Source: CAWBBA01 sp963741625
GTDB lineage: Bacteria > Desulfobacterota > Desulfomonilia > Desulfomonilales > Desulfomonilaceae
DNA length: 64,000 nucleotides
Assembly (NCBI GenBank): GCA_963741625.1
Contig: CAVUIT010000002.1
Location: 273,564-337,563 of the forward strand
Direction: 5' to 3'
Shown here piece by piece: positions 54,241 to 62,763 of the stretch (the stretch's first letter is position 1; every line of letters starts with the position of its first letter). Both the position numbers and the translations under genes were made by a program. The notes under the pieces are model-generated. The model saw only the letters and a program-made list of their open reading frames with translations, was not told the DNA's origin and ran no database searches.

Positions 54241-55691
54241 AAGGATTTCCAGGGCGCACCGGATTGATTTTCGATGAACCGCTGCTCTGGGAGCGAGGAA
54301 GAAAAGGAAGATCCGGAATGAGTCTGCCCAAGAGGGACGTCGATGCGTCGCCGCCGGCAGAACACCTTATCGGCGAGCCGCCGGATTTCCCGGACTTGAG
54401 CGAGGTGGAGGTGGTGCGCCATTACACCAGACTCTCCCAGTGGAATTTCGGGGTGGATAGCGGCATGTATCCTCTGGGCTCATGCACCATGAAATACAAC
54501 CCCAAGGTCAACGAGAAGCAGGCAAGCCGTCCGGGGTTCGCCGGGGCACATCCTCTGCTTCCGGCCCCCTTGTCACAAGGGGCTCTGCGGCTGATATTTG
54601 AGCTTGAGCGTCTCTTAGCGGAGATCACCGGCATGGATGCGGTATCTGTCCAACCCGCCGCGGGGGCTCAGGGTGAGCTTGCAGGAATGCTCATCATTTA
54701 CGCTTATCATAAGAGCAGAGGCTCACAGCGGACCAAAATCATAGTTCCGGACACCGCACACGGTACCAACCCTGCCAGCGCAACCCTCTGCGGGTTTCAG
54801 CCTTTAAATGTGAAGTCCAACGAACGTGGCATGCTCTCGACAGAGACTATTGCTGCAGCCATGGACGAAGACGTGGCCGGGATCATGGTTACCAATCCCA
54901 ATACGCTTGGCCTGTTCGAAGAAAACATAAGGGAGATAGCTGAAGTAGTCCACTCGAAGGGCGGGCTTGTCTACTGCGACGGCGCAAACATGAATGCCGT
55001 CATGGGCATTGTGAGCTCCAGTGACATGGGGATTGATATTCAGCACCTGAACCTGCACAAGACTTTTTCCACGCCTCACGGGAGCGGTGGGCCCGGTTCA
55101 GGGCCGGTTTGCGTGAAAAAGCATCTGGAGCCGTTCTTGCCGATTCCCCGTGTTATACGGAAAAATGACGGGTATCTTTTGTCTGAAGAATTTTCGGAAT
55201 CCATAGGGAAGCTCCACGCGTTTCATGGAAACTTCGGAGTCATGGTAAAGGCTTACAGCTACATACTTAGCATGGGCCCTGAGTTGACCAGAGCGAGCCA
55301 GCTTGCAGTGCTGAATGCAAATTACTTAAAGGAAAAGCTCAAGGGAGTGCTGCATCTTCCTTATGACCGGCCTTGCATGCACGAATGCGTATTTTCGGAC
55401 AAATTACAAAAGGAATATAAAGTTAGCACACTAGATATTGTAAAGCGCCTCATGGATTACGGATTCCATCCACCGACCATCTATTTCCCGTTGGTCGTTA
55501 GCGGTGCCCTAATGATCGAACCGACTGAGACGGAATCTAAAGAAGACCTGGACCTGTTCATTGATGCACTGAAGGCCATTGCCAAGGAAGCGGAACAAAA
55601 CCCCGAACTACTGCGGCAAGCCCCTACGAAGTGCAAGGTCAGAAGGATGGATGAAGTGGAAGCCGCGCGTCATCCGTGCCTCACAGGATGA
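54237..55691 (+). CDS. gcvPB: Glycine dehydrogenase (decarboxylating) subunit 2
   Basis: The 484-residue PLP-binding half of the P protein, which decarboxylates glycine and hands the aminomethyl group to GcvH. The PLP Lys lies in LNLHKTFSTPHGSGGPGSGP near residue 280. SGMYPLGSCTMKYNPKVNE near 80 and DTAHGTNPASA near 175 are family motifs. I use the ATG at 54237, which overlaps the gcvPA stop (ATGA), in preference to a start 60 bases upstream inside gcvPA. No L protein (lpd) gene follows; the lpd at 31307-32690 is the only one in the window. Confidence 0.96.
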   Translation: MKGFPGRTGLIFDEPLLWERGRKGRSGMSLPKRDVDASPPAEHLIGEPPDFPDLSEVEVVRHYTRLSQWNFGVDSGMYPLGSCTMKYNPKVNEKQASRPGFAGAHPLLPAPLSQGALRLIFELERLLAEITGMDAVSVQPAAGAQGELAGMLIIYAYHKSRGSQRTKIIVPDTAHGTNPASATLCGFQPLNVKSNERGMLSTETIAAAMDEDVAGIMVTNPNTLGLFEENIREIAEVVHSKGGLVYCDGANMNAVMGIVSSSDMGIDIQHLNLHKTFSTPHGSGGPGSGPVCVKKHLEPFLPIPRVIRKNDGYLLSEEFSESIGKLHAFHGNFGVMVKAYSYILSMGPELTRASQLAVLNANYLKEKLKGVLHLPYDRPCMHECVFSDKLQKEYKVSTLDIVKRLMDYGFHPPTIYFPLVVSGALMIEPTETESKEDLDLFIDALKAIAKEAEQNPELLRQAPTKCKVRRMDEVEAARHPCLTG

Positions 55692-56015
55692 CACGGCCTT
55701 TCTGTTTCTGTACGCGTTTGGCGGGCGTAGGATTCACGGCAGAAAACACAGAGGGCGCAGAGAAGAGCCCCCAAAATGTCCCTCCGCGATCTCTGCGATC
55801 TCCGCGGTGAACGATTACTATTTTAGTTGCAGTTGACTTGCATCCATGAACTGCTTCTTCATAAGAGTTAAACTCGGCACCGACTCCAGCGCAAACCGTC
55901 TTGAGGTTCTCGAGTTGGGTCGGGCAAAGGCGTCGGGCGCTTTGCACACTTAATGACCCGGACCCCGCGTATAACTGTATGTCGTCAGCAGAAGTGGGAA
56001 TTTTGGGTGGCAGAA
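55692..56015. other. Gap between gcvPB and the insertion sequence
   Basis: About 320 bases without a gene. It includes a CTCTGCGATCTCCGCGGTGA-type tract near 55788, a low-complexity repeat common in environmental deltaproteobacterial genomes, and probably one end of the IS3-type element. The inverted-repeat end could not be placed with confidence. Confidence 0.4.
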
Positions 56016-57038
56016 TTAGCGGAGAGTTTCAGCCCCAGATGATGGTCTTGGGGTGTTTCGGTTTAAGTCCCTACGCCGCATGAGAGTTACGTGTTTAAGG
56101 CTCTTGCGACGCTCCAATATAGCTTCTCGTCGGCCAAAGTATACGTCATCAGGGGTCACGTTGCCAAGGGCTTCGTGATAGCGCCCCGTGTTGTAGTAGG
56201 TGACAAAACTCGTGATCTCTTGCACAAGATCGTCGGGATACTCCCATACGATCCGGTTTATTTTCTCCTTGCAGGATCGATGATACCGTTCGATCTTCCC
56301 GTTGGTCTGAGGGTGATAAGGAGAAGCGAATATATGGGCCAACTCCTTGGCTTGGAGGTATTCGCCAAAGGGCTTCGAGATGAGTGCTGAACCTCTATCC
56401 GAAAGGAGTTTTGCTCGATGTTCCTGTGGTAGACGGTCCATGCCGGTTACTTCACAGGCCAACTCAATGACTTCACTGAACGCATCCGTGTCCATGCTAG
56501 GCTGTAAGAGCCAGGCCAGGATCTTGCGGCTGAAATCATCAAGCACGGATATCATGTAATACCATCCCCAGTTCTTCACGAGCAGGTAACTTGCATCAGT
56601 CTGCCACATTTCGTTGATCCCCTTCGTCTTCACCCTATACTCAGGTCCTGCAGGAAAGGTCTTTTTCCCAGAGGCCTTGATGAGACCGTTTCGTTTCAGG
56701 ATACGATAGACGCTAGACTCTGATACGGTGAAATCGTCGTTGTCTGAGATATGGAGGCTGATCTCCCGCGAGAACCATTCGGGATGGTGATCGGCGACCT
56801 CTAAAATCCTCTCTTGCTCGTGAGGGAGGACCTCGTTCCACGTCTTGCCCTTGAACGGAGAACGATCACGGAGGCCCTCAATCCCATGTCGTTCAAGGTT
56901 CGCCTTCCATCGATAGTACGTGGAAAACGGCACGCCTAGACGGATCAATGCCTCCTTTAGAGTCACTTGTGAGGACTCCACAGCACGGAGAATATCCAGC
57001 TTCTCTTCGGGTGTCATCCGGAGGTACCGCACTCTCAC
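56016..57038 (-). CDS. IS3-family transposase OrfB (DDE integrase)
   Basis: A 340-residue integrase-type protein. A helix-turn-helix part (VTLKEALIRLGVPFSTYYRW) is followed by the rve catalytic core with its DDE residues in INEMWQTDASYLLV, KLLSDRGSALISK and SPYHPQTNGKIERYHRSCKE. The C-terminal YHEALGNVTPDDVYFGRR is typical of the family. Its start overlaps the stop of orfA by four bases (ATGA), so it is made by coupling or by a -1 shift. The gene appears intact. Confidence 0.93.
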   Translation of the reverse strand: MRVRYLRMTPEEKLDILRAVESSQVTLKEALIRLGVPFSTYYRWKANLERHGIEGLRDRSPFKGKTWNEVLPHEQERILEVADHHPEWFSREISLHISDNDDFTVSESSVYRILKRNGLIKASGKKTFPAGPEYRVKTKGINEMWQTDASYLLVKNWGWYYMISVLDDFSRKILAWLLQPSMDTDAFSEVIELACEVTGMDRLPQEHRAKLLSDRGSALISKPFGEYLQAKELAHIFASPYHPQTNGKIERYHRSCKEKINRIVWEYPDDLVQEITSFVTYYNTGRYHEALGNVTPDDVYFGRREAILERRKSLKHVTLMRRRDLNRNTPRPSSGAETLR

Positions 57039-57361
57039 ATGCCGAGACTTTTTTTGAGCCGTTGGACATCAAGCATGGTCTCAGCGAGCGCCTTCTTAAG
57101 CGTCTCGTTCTCATCCTTGAGACGCTCGACCTCCACCCTGGTTGCATCTCGCTTAGTATCGACTGTTAGTCCGTTTTTCCCGGCTTCCAGAAAAGCCTTG
57201 GACCACTGATAGTAAAGAGACGGCGAGATCCCCTCCCGCCTGCACAAGTGAGAGACGGAAATCTCCCCTCGCAGACCCTCAAGCACAATACGAATCTTGT
57301 CATCAGCCCTGAATTTCCTCCGGGTAGCTCTCCGGATCTCTGCAACCACATCCCTGGCCAT
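57035..57361 (-). CDS. IS3-family transposase OrfA
   Basis: A 108-residue protein with an HTH_Tnp_1 domain (RKFRADDKIRIVLEGLRGEI, then VSHLCRREGISPSLYYQWSK) and a C-terminal leucine-zipper-like coiled coil (EVERLKDENETLKKALAETM). It binds the element ends together with OrfB. I start at the ATG at 57361 because AAAGGAG precedes it at good spacing; the frame from 57388 is open but unlikely. Confidence 0.9.
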   Translation of the reverse strand: MARDVVAEIRRATRRKFRADDKIRIVLEGLRGEISVSHLCRREGISPSLYYQWSKAFLEAGKNGLTVDTKRDATRVEVERLKDENETLKKALAETMLDVQRLKKSLGM

Positions 57362-57502
57362 GTCAGCTCCTTTCTCTTCCTGGCCCAAGCCAACTATCCG
57401 GAGCCGACAGGCACGTCAAGATCATTAATGGTCGAATCTCAACGTCCCAAACTCTCCACTAACAAAATCCCATTTCGATTCCCATTTTCGCTGACGTTGA
57501 AC

Positions 57503-57715
57503 ATGAAACCGGAGATCATTGACTTGACAGTGGAAGCAGCCGGAGGATCTCCTTGCAATAACGGATCCAACAATTATAGTACCGGCTGCACTGCGGGTGT
57601 GGGCAACCAAACCAGTTGTAATACCGGCACCGCTCATGGCTCCGGCCCAGGTTGCTCAGCTTTCGGTTATGGTGCTCAAAAAAACTGCGCCTTTGGCTTT
57701 GGCGTCAGTTCCTGA
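57503..57715 (+). CDS. Putative RiPP precursor peptide, Cys/Gly/Ser/Asn-rich
   Basis: A 70-residue peptide. The first 15 residues (MKPEIIDLTVEAAGG) look like a leader. The rest is rich in Gly, Ser, Asn, Thr and Ala with five Cys at residues 18, 29, 39, 51 and 62, evenly spaced at 11, 10, 12 and 11. Such evenly spaced Cys in a Gly/Ser/Asn-rich core is typical of peptides modified by radical-SAM/SPASM enzymes. It lies 15 bases before an HPr-kinase-like gene resembling ScmC, which supports a role as precursor. No Shine-Dalgarno is evident; an in-frame ATG at 57428 would add 25 residues. The modifying radical-SAM enzyme is not in the window, and the IS element lies directly upstream. Confidence 0.6.
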   Translation: MKPEIIDLTVEAAGGSPCNNGSNNYSTGCTAGVGNQTSCNTGTAHGSGPGCSAFGYGAQKNCAFGFGVSS

Positions 57716-57730
57716 GCTGTTGCCTCCGGA

Positions 57731-58861
57731 ATGATAGGGCTCATTAGATGCAGAGCGTCTAGCTGTGTCCATGCCCATGCTACCTCCGACGTGCAAATCA
57801 CTGCAAAAGGGCCTCTCTTGAATCACGGGGCGCTGTTTGCCCAACATGGCAGACTCCACAGAGCCAAACGAATCGTGGATCAACAAAAACATAGCTCATA
57901 CCTCCTCACTCTCGGAGACCACTTCCGCTGGAGTTTCACGGCATCGCCCGGCACGGAGTCGTGGCTCAATCGGATGGCACGCATCCTAAACTTCCGAGAA
58001 GGAGAAGAAGGCGGCATAGTGCAGGTCAACTTCAGGCGGAGATCCTCCTCGCTGAACCTGCTGATCTCTCGGATTCTCAGGCGAGATAGTGCCCGAACCG
58101 GGTCACTCTTTGGGAAAAGAGATATTCCAGCCGAGGGATGGACGATGCGTGATTTCGGTCTGATCAGAATCTGGTCTCACCCAGAGGTGCCCAACGTAAG
58201 CTGTGAACTCAGCCCACTGAAAAGCGACAGCCGGGAGTTGGTGATGATGTGGTACGCACTTCAGGTTATCTATCCCGGGATTGTCCATGGAGGCGGATTG
58301 CCCCTTCATGCAGCGATGGTATCCCGCGGAGAAATGGGGGTCCTCCTGGCTGGAGCAGAAGGTGCCGGGAAATCAACGTGTTGCCGGCGCATGGCGGAAG
58401 AGTGGACCGTCATGGCCGATGACGGAGTACTGATCGTGCCTGGAAATGGGTCATCTTACTCGGCCCATCCCCTGCCAACATGGAGCGAACTCATCATGGG
58501 CCAAAGCGAAAGAACTTGCACCGTGGAACATGGGGTCCCATTGTCCGCGATCTTCTTTCTCGAAAAGGCCTCTCAGGACGAAGTTGTTCCACTGAATCAG
58601 GGCCATGCGTCTGTTATGATCAACGCGTCCGCGTCTTATGTTGCCAGGCAAGGGTGGAAGAAGCCTGATCCTGGTCAGGATAGGCGCCTCAAGACAATGA
58701 TCTTCGACAATTCCTGCCGCATAGGCAGGACCGTGCCTTCTTTCTTGCTTCGCGTCAGTCCTTCGGGGGAGTTTTGGAAACCGATGGAACAAGCTCTTCA
58801 CAGATCCTCGCCGAGCTTGCTCAGAGTCCTTGAAATGGCCAACTTCTCCCAACATGGATAG
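57731..58861 (+). CDS. HPr-kinase-like P-loop protein, resembling ScmC of RiPP (SynChlorMet) cassettes
   Basis: A 376-residue protein. The N-terminal 170 residues are unassigned. The C-terminal half is HprK-like: GGLPLHAAMVSRGEMGVLLA leads into Walker A AGAEGAGKSTCCRRMAEEW near residue 215, then MADDGVLIVPG as the acidic motif. From memory it matches ScmC, a cassette protein that accompanies two radical-SAM/SPASM enzymes and a PqqD-like protein in Syntrophobacter, Chlorobium and methanogens. Those partners are not seen here, possibly displaced by the IS upstream or encoded elsewhere. HprK-like enzymes in other RiPP clusters phosphorylate the peptide. The start is uncertain; upstream residues before about 40 are not conserved-looking. 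Confidence 0.65.
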   Translation: MIGLIRCRASSCVHAHATSDVQITAKGPLLNHGALFAQHGRLHRAKRIVDQQKHSSYLLTLGDHFRWSFTASPGTESWLNRMARILNFREGEEGGIVQVNFRRRSSSLNLLISRILRRDSARTGSLFGKRDIPAEGWTMRDFGLIRIWSHPEVPNVSCELSPLKSDSRELVMMWYALQVIYPGIVHGGGLPLHAAMVSRGEMGVLLAGAEGAGKSTCCRRMAEEWTVMADDGVLIVPGNGSSYSAHPLPTWSELIMGQSERTCTVEHGVPLSAIFFLEKASQDEVVPLNQGHASVMINASASYVARQGWKKPDPGQDRRLKTMIFDNSCRIGRTVPSFLLRVSPSGEFWKPMEQALHRSSPSLLRVLEMANFSQHG

Positions 58862-59098
58862 CATTGCCTCGCGAGTCGAATGACAGCGACGCCGGCCAAT
58901 AGGCTATCCTCGGAGAGCTATAACCTCAGAGATCAATGCGCCACTGGCACGGCCGCCTCTTTTGCGTTAAACTATGAGTTGGAGGCAATAAACAACCTCG
59001 GAAACAGGAGATTGTAGTCTCCGGAACAAATTAGAGCGCCCCTGTAAACCTATTCCAATTCTCTGAGCGGGCTGGTGCCCGTCAGAGAGGTATCCTGA

Positions 59099-60361
59099 AT
59101 GATTGACCAAATTGACAAATCTGTACCGCTCAGTTGTGAACGGCATGACTTTCGGGAGCTCGTCGCCCGGCTTGAACGGACTGAGGCGGTGGCGCGGGAG
59201 GCTCAAGAGCTTCTCCAGGGCATCCTGAATGCAATAAACTCCTCGGCGGACGGAATCATCATTTACGACTTGGACGGAAACGTAAAGCATGTCAGTGATT
59301 CGTTCACCCGACTGTTCGGATGGACCAAAGAGGAGCTCTTAGGTAAACGGATACCGTTCATGCCCGAATCGGAACAGGAGGTCTCGCTTGCCCACATCAA
59401 TCGCCTGATTCAAGACGGAAAACCTATTAGTGGATTCGAGACTAGGAGAACCACGAAGGACGGAGTACTTTTGGATGTAAGCGTCAGTTCCTCGCGATAT
59501 CTTGACCACCAGGGGGAACCCGTCGGAATTCTGGTTATTCTTCGTGATATAACCCCATGGAAATCTATGCAGAGGGCTAGGCAACGAGCCGTGAACCATC
59601 TTTCTCATGAGCTGACCACCCCGCTCGCGATCATAGATGCTTCACTTCCGAAGCTGGCGAGACAGGATCTCTTACCCGAAGAACGGCAAAAAAACCTGGA
59701 CAGGATAAGGAGGAATCTGATTCGATTGAGAGAGGTTCAGCAGATCGTGCAACAAATCGTTGCCCCTCCAGATTACAAACCCCGGCCCTTTCCTATTGTT
59801 CCGTTTGTCCTCGACGCCTTGGACACGTTTCGGAAGCAAAGCTCTAGTCGATCCGTGGCACTACTCCAAAGGCTGCAACCTGTTGATTCCTCTGTGATCG
59901 ATCCAGACGTTCTTAATACTATTCTCCAGACGCTGGTTAAGAACGCTATTGAGAATACTCCAGATGGCGGAACGGTAACAGTTATTCTGGAAAGCTCCCC
60001 GGCCGGACCCCTGTTGCGTGTCGAGGATCGCGGGGTGGGCATCCTCCGGCAGGATCAGCCGTTCATTTTTGAGGCATTTCATCATACACAAGATACGGAG
60101 CGTTACTCCACAAAGAAACCATTTGATTTCAATGCGGGCGGCAAAGGGCTGGAACTGATGCAACTCAAAATGCTTGCTGAAGAAGGGTTCATTGACATTG
60201 GGTTCGAAACCACCAGATGCCTATACCTGCCCACTCACCGAGAACATTGTCCGGGCAGTATCTCCCGGTGTGAACATGTAACAGACGAGCGGGGATGTAG
60301 GGAATCCGGGGGCAGCACTTTCACCGTCCTCTTTAAAGGACCTCATGTGCGCTGCAAGTGA
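59099..60361 (+). CDS. PAS-domain sensor histidine kinase
   Basis: A 420-residue soluble kinase. A short coiled coil leads to one PAS domain (residues 40-155: SSADGIIIYDLDGNVKHVSD), then a HisKA box with phospho-acceptor H170 in VNHLSHELTTPLAIIDASLP. The ATPase domain has LVKNAIENTPDGGTV (N box), VEDRGVGI and GGKGLELMQLKMLAEE. Between the last two ATPase strands is a Cys insert, RCLYLPTHREHCPGSISRC followed by RGC, which I recall from other deltaproteobacterial kinases and which may bind a metal or cluster. No response regulator is adjacent. Confidence 0.88.
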   Translation: MIDQIDKSVPLSCERHDFRELVARLERTEAVAREAQELLQGILNAINSSADGIIIYDLDGNVKHVSDSFTRLFGWTKEELLGKRIPFMPESEQEVSLAHINRLIQDGKPISGFETRRTTKDGVLLDVSVSSSRYLDHQGEPVGILVILRDITPWKSMQRARQRAVNHLSHELTTPLAIIDASLPKLARQDLLPEERQKNLDRIRRNLIRLREVQQIVQQIVAPPDYKPRPFPIVPFVLDALDTFRKQSSSRSVALLQRLQPVDSSVIDPDVLNTILQTLVKNAIENTPDGGTVTVILESSPAGPLLRVEDRGVGILRQDQPFIFEAFHHTQDTERYSTKKPFDFNAGGKGLELMQLKMLAEEGFIDIGFETTRCLYLPTHREHCPGSISRCEHVTDERGCRESGGSTFTVLFKGPHVRCK

Positions 60362-60576
60362 CACGTATTTTGATAAAGAGTGGTAGGCTCAGAAAACGAC
60401 AAAAACTCAACCGGAATGCTTACGCCTTTCCATTTGATAGAGAGCTTCCTTGACCGATTCGAATGGGAAAAACCGGTCGATTACGGGCGGAATTTCGTGA
60501 AGTGGCACCTCCTGGTTCCACGCCTCGAACATCTCCCCACGTTGGGCTGCTGATATCGACGGACAGAGCACTTACT

Positions 60577-61338
60577 ATGCGTAGACGTTCCAGATCAGGC
60601 GCCAAACTTCTGCCGAAAGGACTCGTGATTATTTACGAAGACAGAGATATTCTTGTGGTGGATAAACCACCAGGCCTCCTAACGATTGCCACAGATACAG
60701 AGAAATCACGAACAGCTTACTTCATTCTGACGGATTATGTTCGGAGGGGCTGCGCCAGGTCCAAGAATCGGATTTTTATCGTTCACCGACTGGACAGGGA
60801 AACTTCAGGTATCCTCATCTTCGCTAAGAGCGAAGATGCAAAGCTCCGTTTGCAGAGCCAATGGAAGGATACGAAAAAGAAATATCTTGCCGTCGTTCAT
60901 GGCAAGTGTGAGAAGCGCTCGGAGACGATTTCTACGTACCTGGTAGAGAACAAAGCTCACGCTGTGTACTCCACCTCCGATACCACAAAAGGAAAACTGT
61001 CTCACACTGCTTACGAAGTGCTCAAACAGACAAAAGAGTTTGCTTTGCTGGACGTTGATCTGTTGACGGGCAGGAAGAACCAAATACGCGTACATCTGGC
61101 CGATATTGGACACCCGGTGGTGGGAGACCAAAAGTATGGAAAAGGGAAGGACGCGCACAAACGTCTGGCACTTCATGCGAGATCGATTTCCTTCCAACAC
61201 CCTTTTAGCGGCGCACAGCTCACTTTTGAAACGAAAGTGCCTCTGTATTTCAACAAACTGGTAGGTAGTTTGGATCAAGTGAGCGCCCGACAAACTGATG
61301 CAATGGAAGCAGAAACACACAGCCAAAGCCAAGTTTGA
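60577..61338 (+). CDS. RluA-family pseudouridine synthase
   Basis: A 253-residue RNA pseudouridine synthase. The catalytic motif VHRLDRETSGILIFAKS carries the active-site Asp, with IYEDRDILVVDKPPGLLT before it and LLTGRKNQIRVHLADIGHPV and GDQKYGKG after it. No S4 RNA-binding domain is present, as in RluA itself. The ATG at 60577 is preferred because the extra 38 residues of the longer frame (from 60463) match nothing; neither start has a strong ribosome binding site. It stands alone downstream of the PAS kinase. Confidence 0.85.
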   Translation: MRRRSRSGAKLLPKGLVIIYEDRDILVVDKPPGLLTIATDTEKSRTAYFILTDYVRRGCARSKNRIFIVHRLDRETSGILIFAKSEDAKLRLQSQWKDTKKKYLAVVHGKCEKRSETISTYLVENKAHAVYSTSDTTKGKLSHTAYEVLKQTKEFALLDVDLLTGRKNQIRVHLADIGHPVVGDQKYGKGKDAHKRLALHARSISFQHPFSGAQLTFETKVPLYFNKLVGSLDQVSARQTDAMEAETHSQSQV

Positions 61339-62119
61339 CGAACCTGATTTCACGATTCATCGTTCGTTTTGATTCAAAACCCACCCGTGGAAATTTGATT
61401 GACATGCCCACTCGCCTTTGCATAATGGCGGCAACTCTTTTTCGGCTCTACCCGAGCATGTGTCATTTCCCCATCGCAAGACCAAGAGAGGGGGGTTGGT
61501 GGATCGGAAGCCGCACAACGGCCTGACGAAAGTCAATCCACCTTTGAGGCCGATTTCAACAATAGGGGGAGGGTCTTTACCTCCAGTGACTAAACCGGGT
61601 TAACGCACCGAACGGGGCCGTATTGTGCTTTCCAGCACGGTATCTGCACGTCCGCTCAGGTACCGTTTCCGATTTAAACGGATGAACTACGTAATTCCAA
61701 TAGGTTACATCTAGCTAACAACCGGACCCGGGTGGGGGTCGCCTGGGCCGATAGATAGTCATCCGCCATTCAGGCTGGTTGAAGTTTCAGGGGAGGGATC
61801 TTACCCTTCAAAACACAAATTTAGTTTCTTCGAGGGGCCGAGGAGCCCGTTCTGTCAGAGTTTATTTGAGGCCCGCAGGGGAAAAGGAGCATTCACGGCA
61901 GATCTGTGCGAGTACGGCGTCAGGAAGAGGGACTGAAACAGATCGCTAACGCGGCGTGGGGATGGTGGACCGCAGCCAGACCATGGTGAGGAGTTTCCTG
62001 CCGTGAAAGGCAAAAGTCAAGAAGCAAGGCCCGACCCCCTTCCCCGTTTCGTAGAGAAAAAAAGACTCCGCTTCCCGTACGGAGCAACATGATGATTGTT
62101 AGCCAGATGGGGGCACATT
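61339..62119. other. Gene-free stretch
   Basis: About 780 bases without a credible gene. Its only visible structure is a 10-base inverted repeat, TTCACGGCAG at 61892-61901 and CTGCCGTGAA at 61998-62007, enclosing about 96 bases. No promoter, tRNA or terminator could be recognised. Confidence 0.4.
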
Positions 62120-62455
62120 ATGCCGACACTTACGGTACAACGAGACATAGAAACCGTATTGGGGTTAACGAGGTTTCGCTGCTACGATCCGAGTTACCGT
62201 ATTTTTGTTGATGGTGTAGAGGCGGGGCAGATTCGGGAGGGTGAAGCGCTTCATCTCCCGATCACTTTTGGGTACCACGTAGTGGAGGCTAAGATAGATT
62301 GGTGTGGAAGTCGGCCTCTCCGTTTCTGGCCCAAGTCAGAGCATGAAGTTGTGCGGGTCCGAAGCAGAATGCGTGGGTGGCGCTACGTTCTTCTCGGTTT
62401 TTTCTACGCGCTCTTCAACCCGCGCGGTTGGTTGACGCTGGAGCTGGTGCGGTGA
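62120..62455 (+). CDS. Hypothetical small protein
   Basis: A 111-residue protein, MPTLTVQRDIETVLGLTRFR and onward, with a beta-rich N-terminal half (YRIFVDGVEAGQIREGEALH, then GYHVVEAKIDWCGSRPLRF) that resembles a small beta-sandwich carrying a PEGA-like 'DG..xG.i..G' layout. A short hydrophobic C-terminal stretch (YVLLGFFYALFN) may be a membrane-associated helix. GGGGGCACATT precedes the chosen ATG. I recognise no named family and no functional neighbour. Confidence 0.55.
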   Translation: MPTLTVQRDIETVLGLTRFRCYDPSYRIFVDGVEAGQIREGEALHLPITFGYHVVEAKIDWCGSRPLRFWPKSEHEVVRVRSRMRGWRYVLLGFFYALFNPRGWLTLELVR

Positions 62456-62763
62456 CAATCGTCTAACAAGCCGCTGCCACGGACTGAGGTGCCCATTTTA
62501 TCCCGTTTCGGCTTGTTTAGATGGGAAGAGCAGGGGGGAATTCAGGTAATACGACCTTCATTTCGTCAACTTAAGTCGTTTGGGACGTAAGGCTCGGTTT
62601 GGGGAGACCGGACGGACAATCCGCAGTGTATCGACGTCGCAAGGGCCATCAGAATTGAGTCGGGGCCAATTGAGAACGGAAAAGCGAAATTATATCTTTA
62701 TCACGATAGCTCTCAACAGGGAAGGCTGTATCCGATGTCAGTTCGCCTTCCACCGGGGATGCA
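62456..62763. other. Gap before the Cache gene
   Basis: Just over 300 bases; nothing coding or structural that I can support. Confidence 0.4.

Larger units (their letters stand above)
56016..57411 (-). mobile_element. IS3-family insertion sequence (orfA + orfB)
   Basis: Two overlapping transposase genes on the minus strand, orfA (HTH_Tnp_1) and orfB (rve integrase), make a complete IS3-type element. The boundaries given are those of the genes plus the likely right end; TGTCGGCTCCGG near 57411 may match TGTCGTCAGCAG near 55979 as degenerate terminal inverted repeats, but I could not find clear target-site duplications. It lies between the gcv operon and the peptide gene. Confidence 0.75.
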
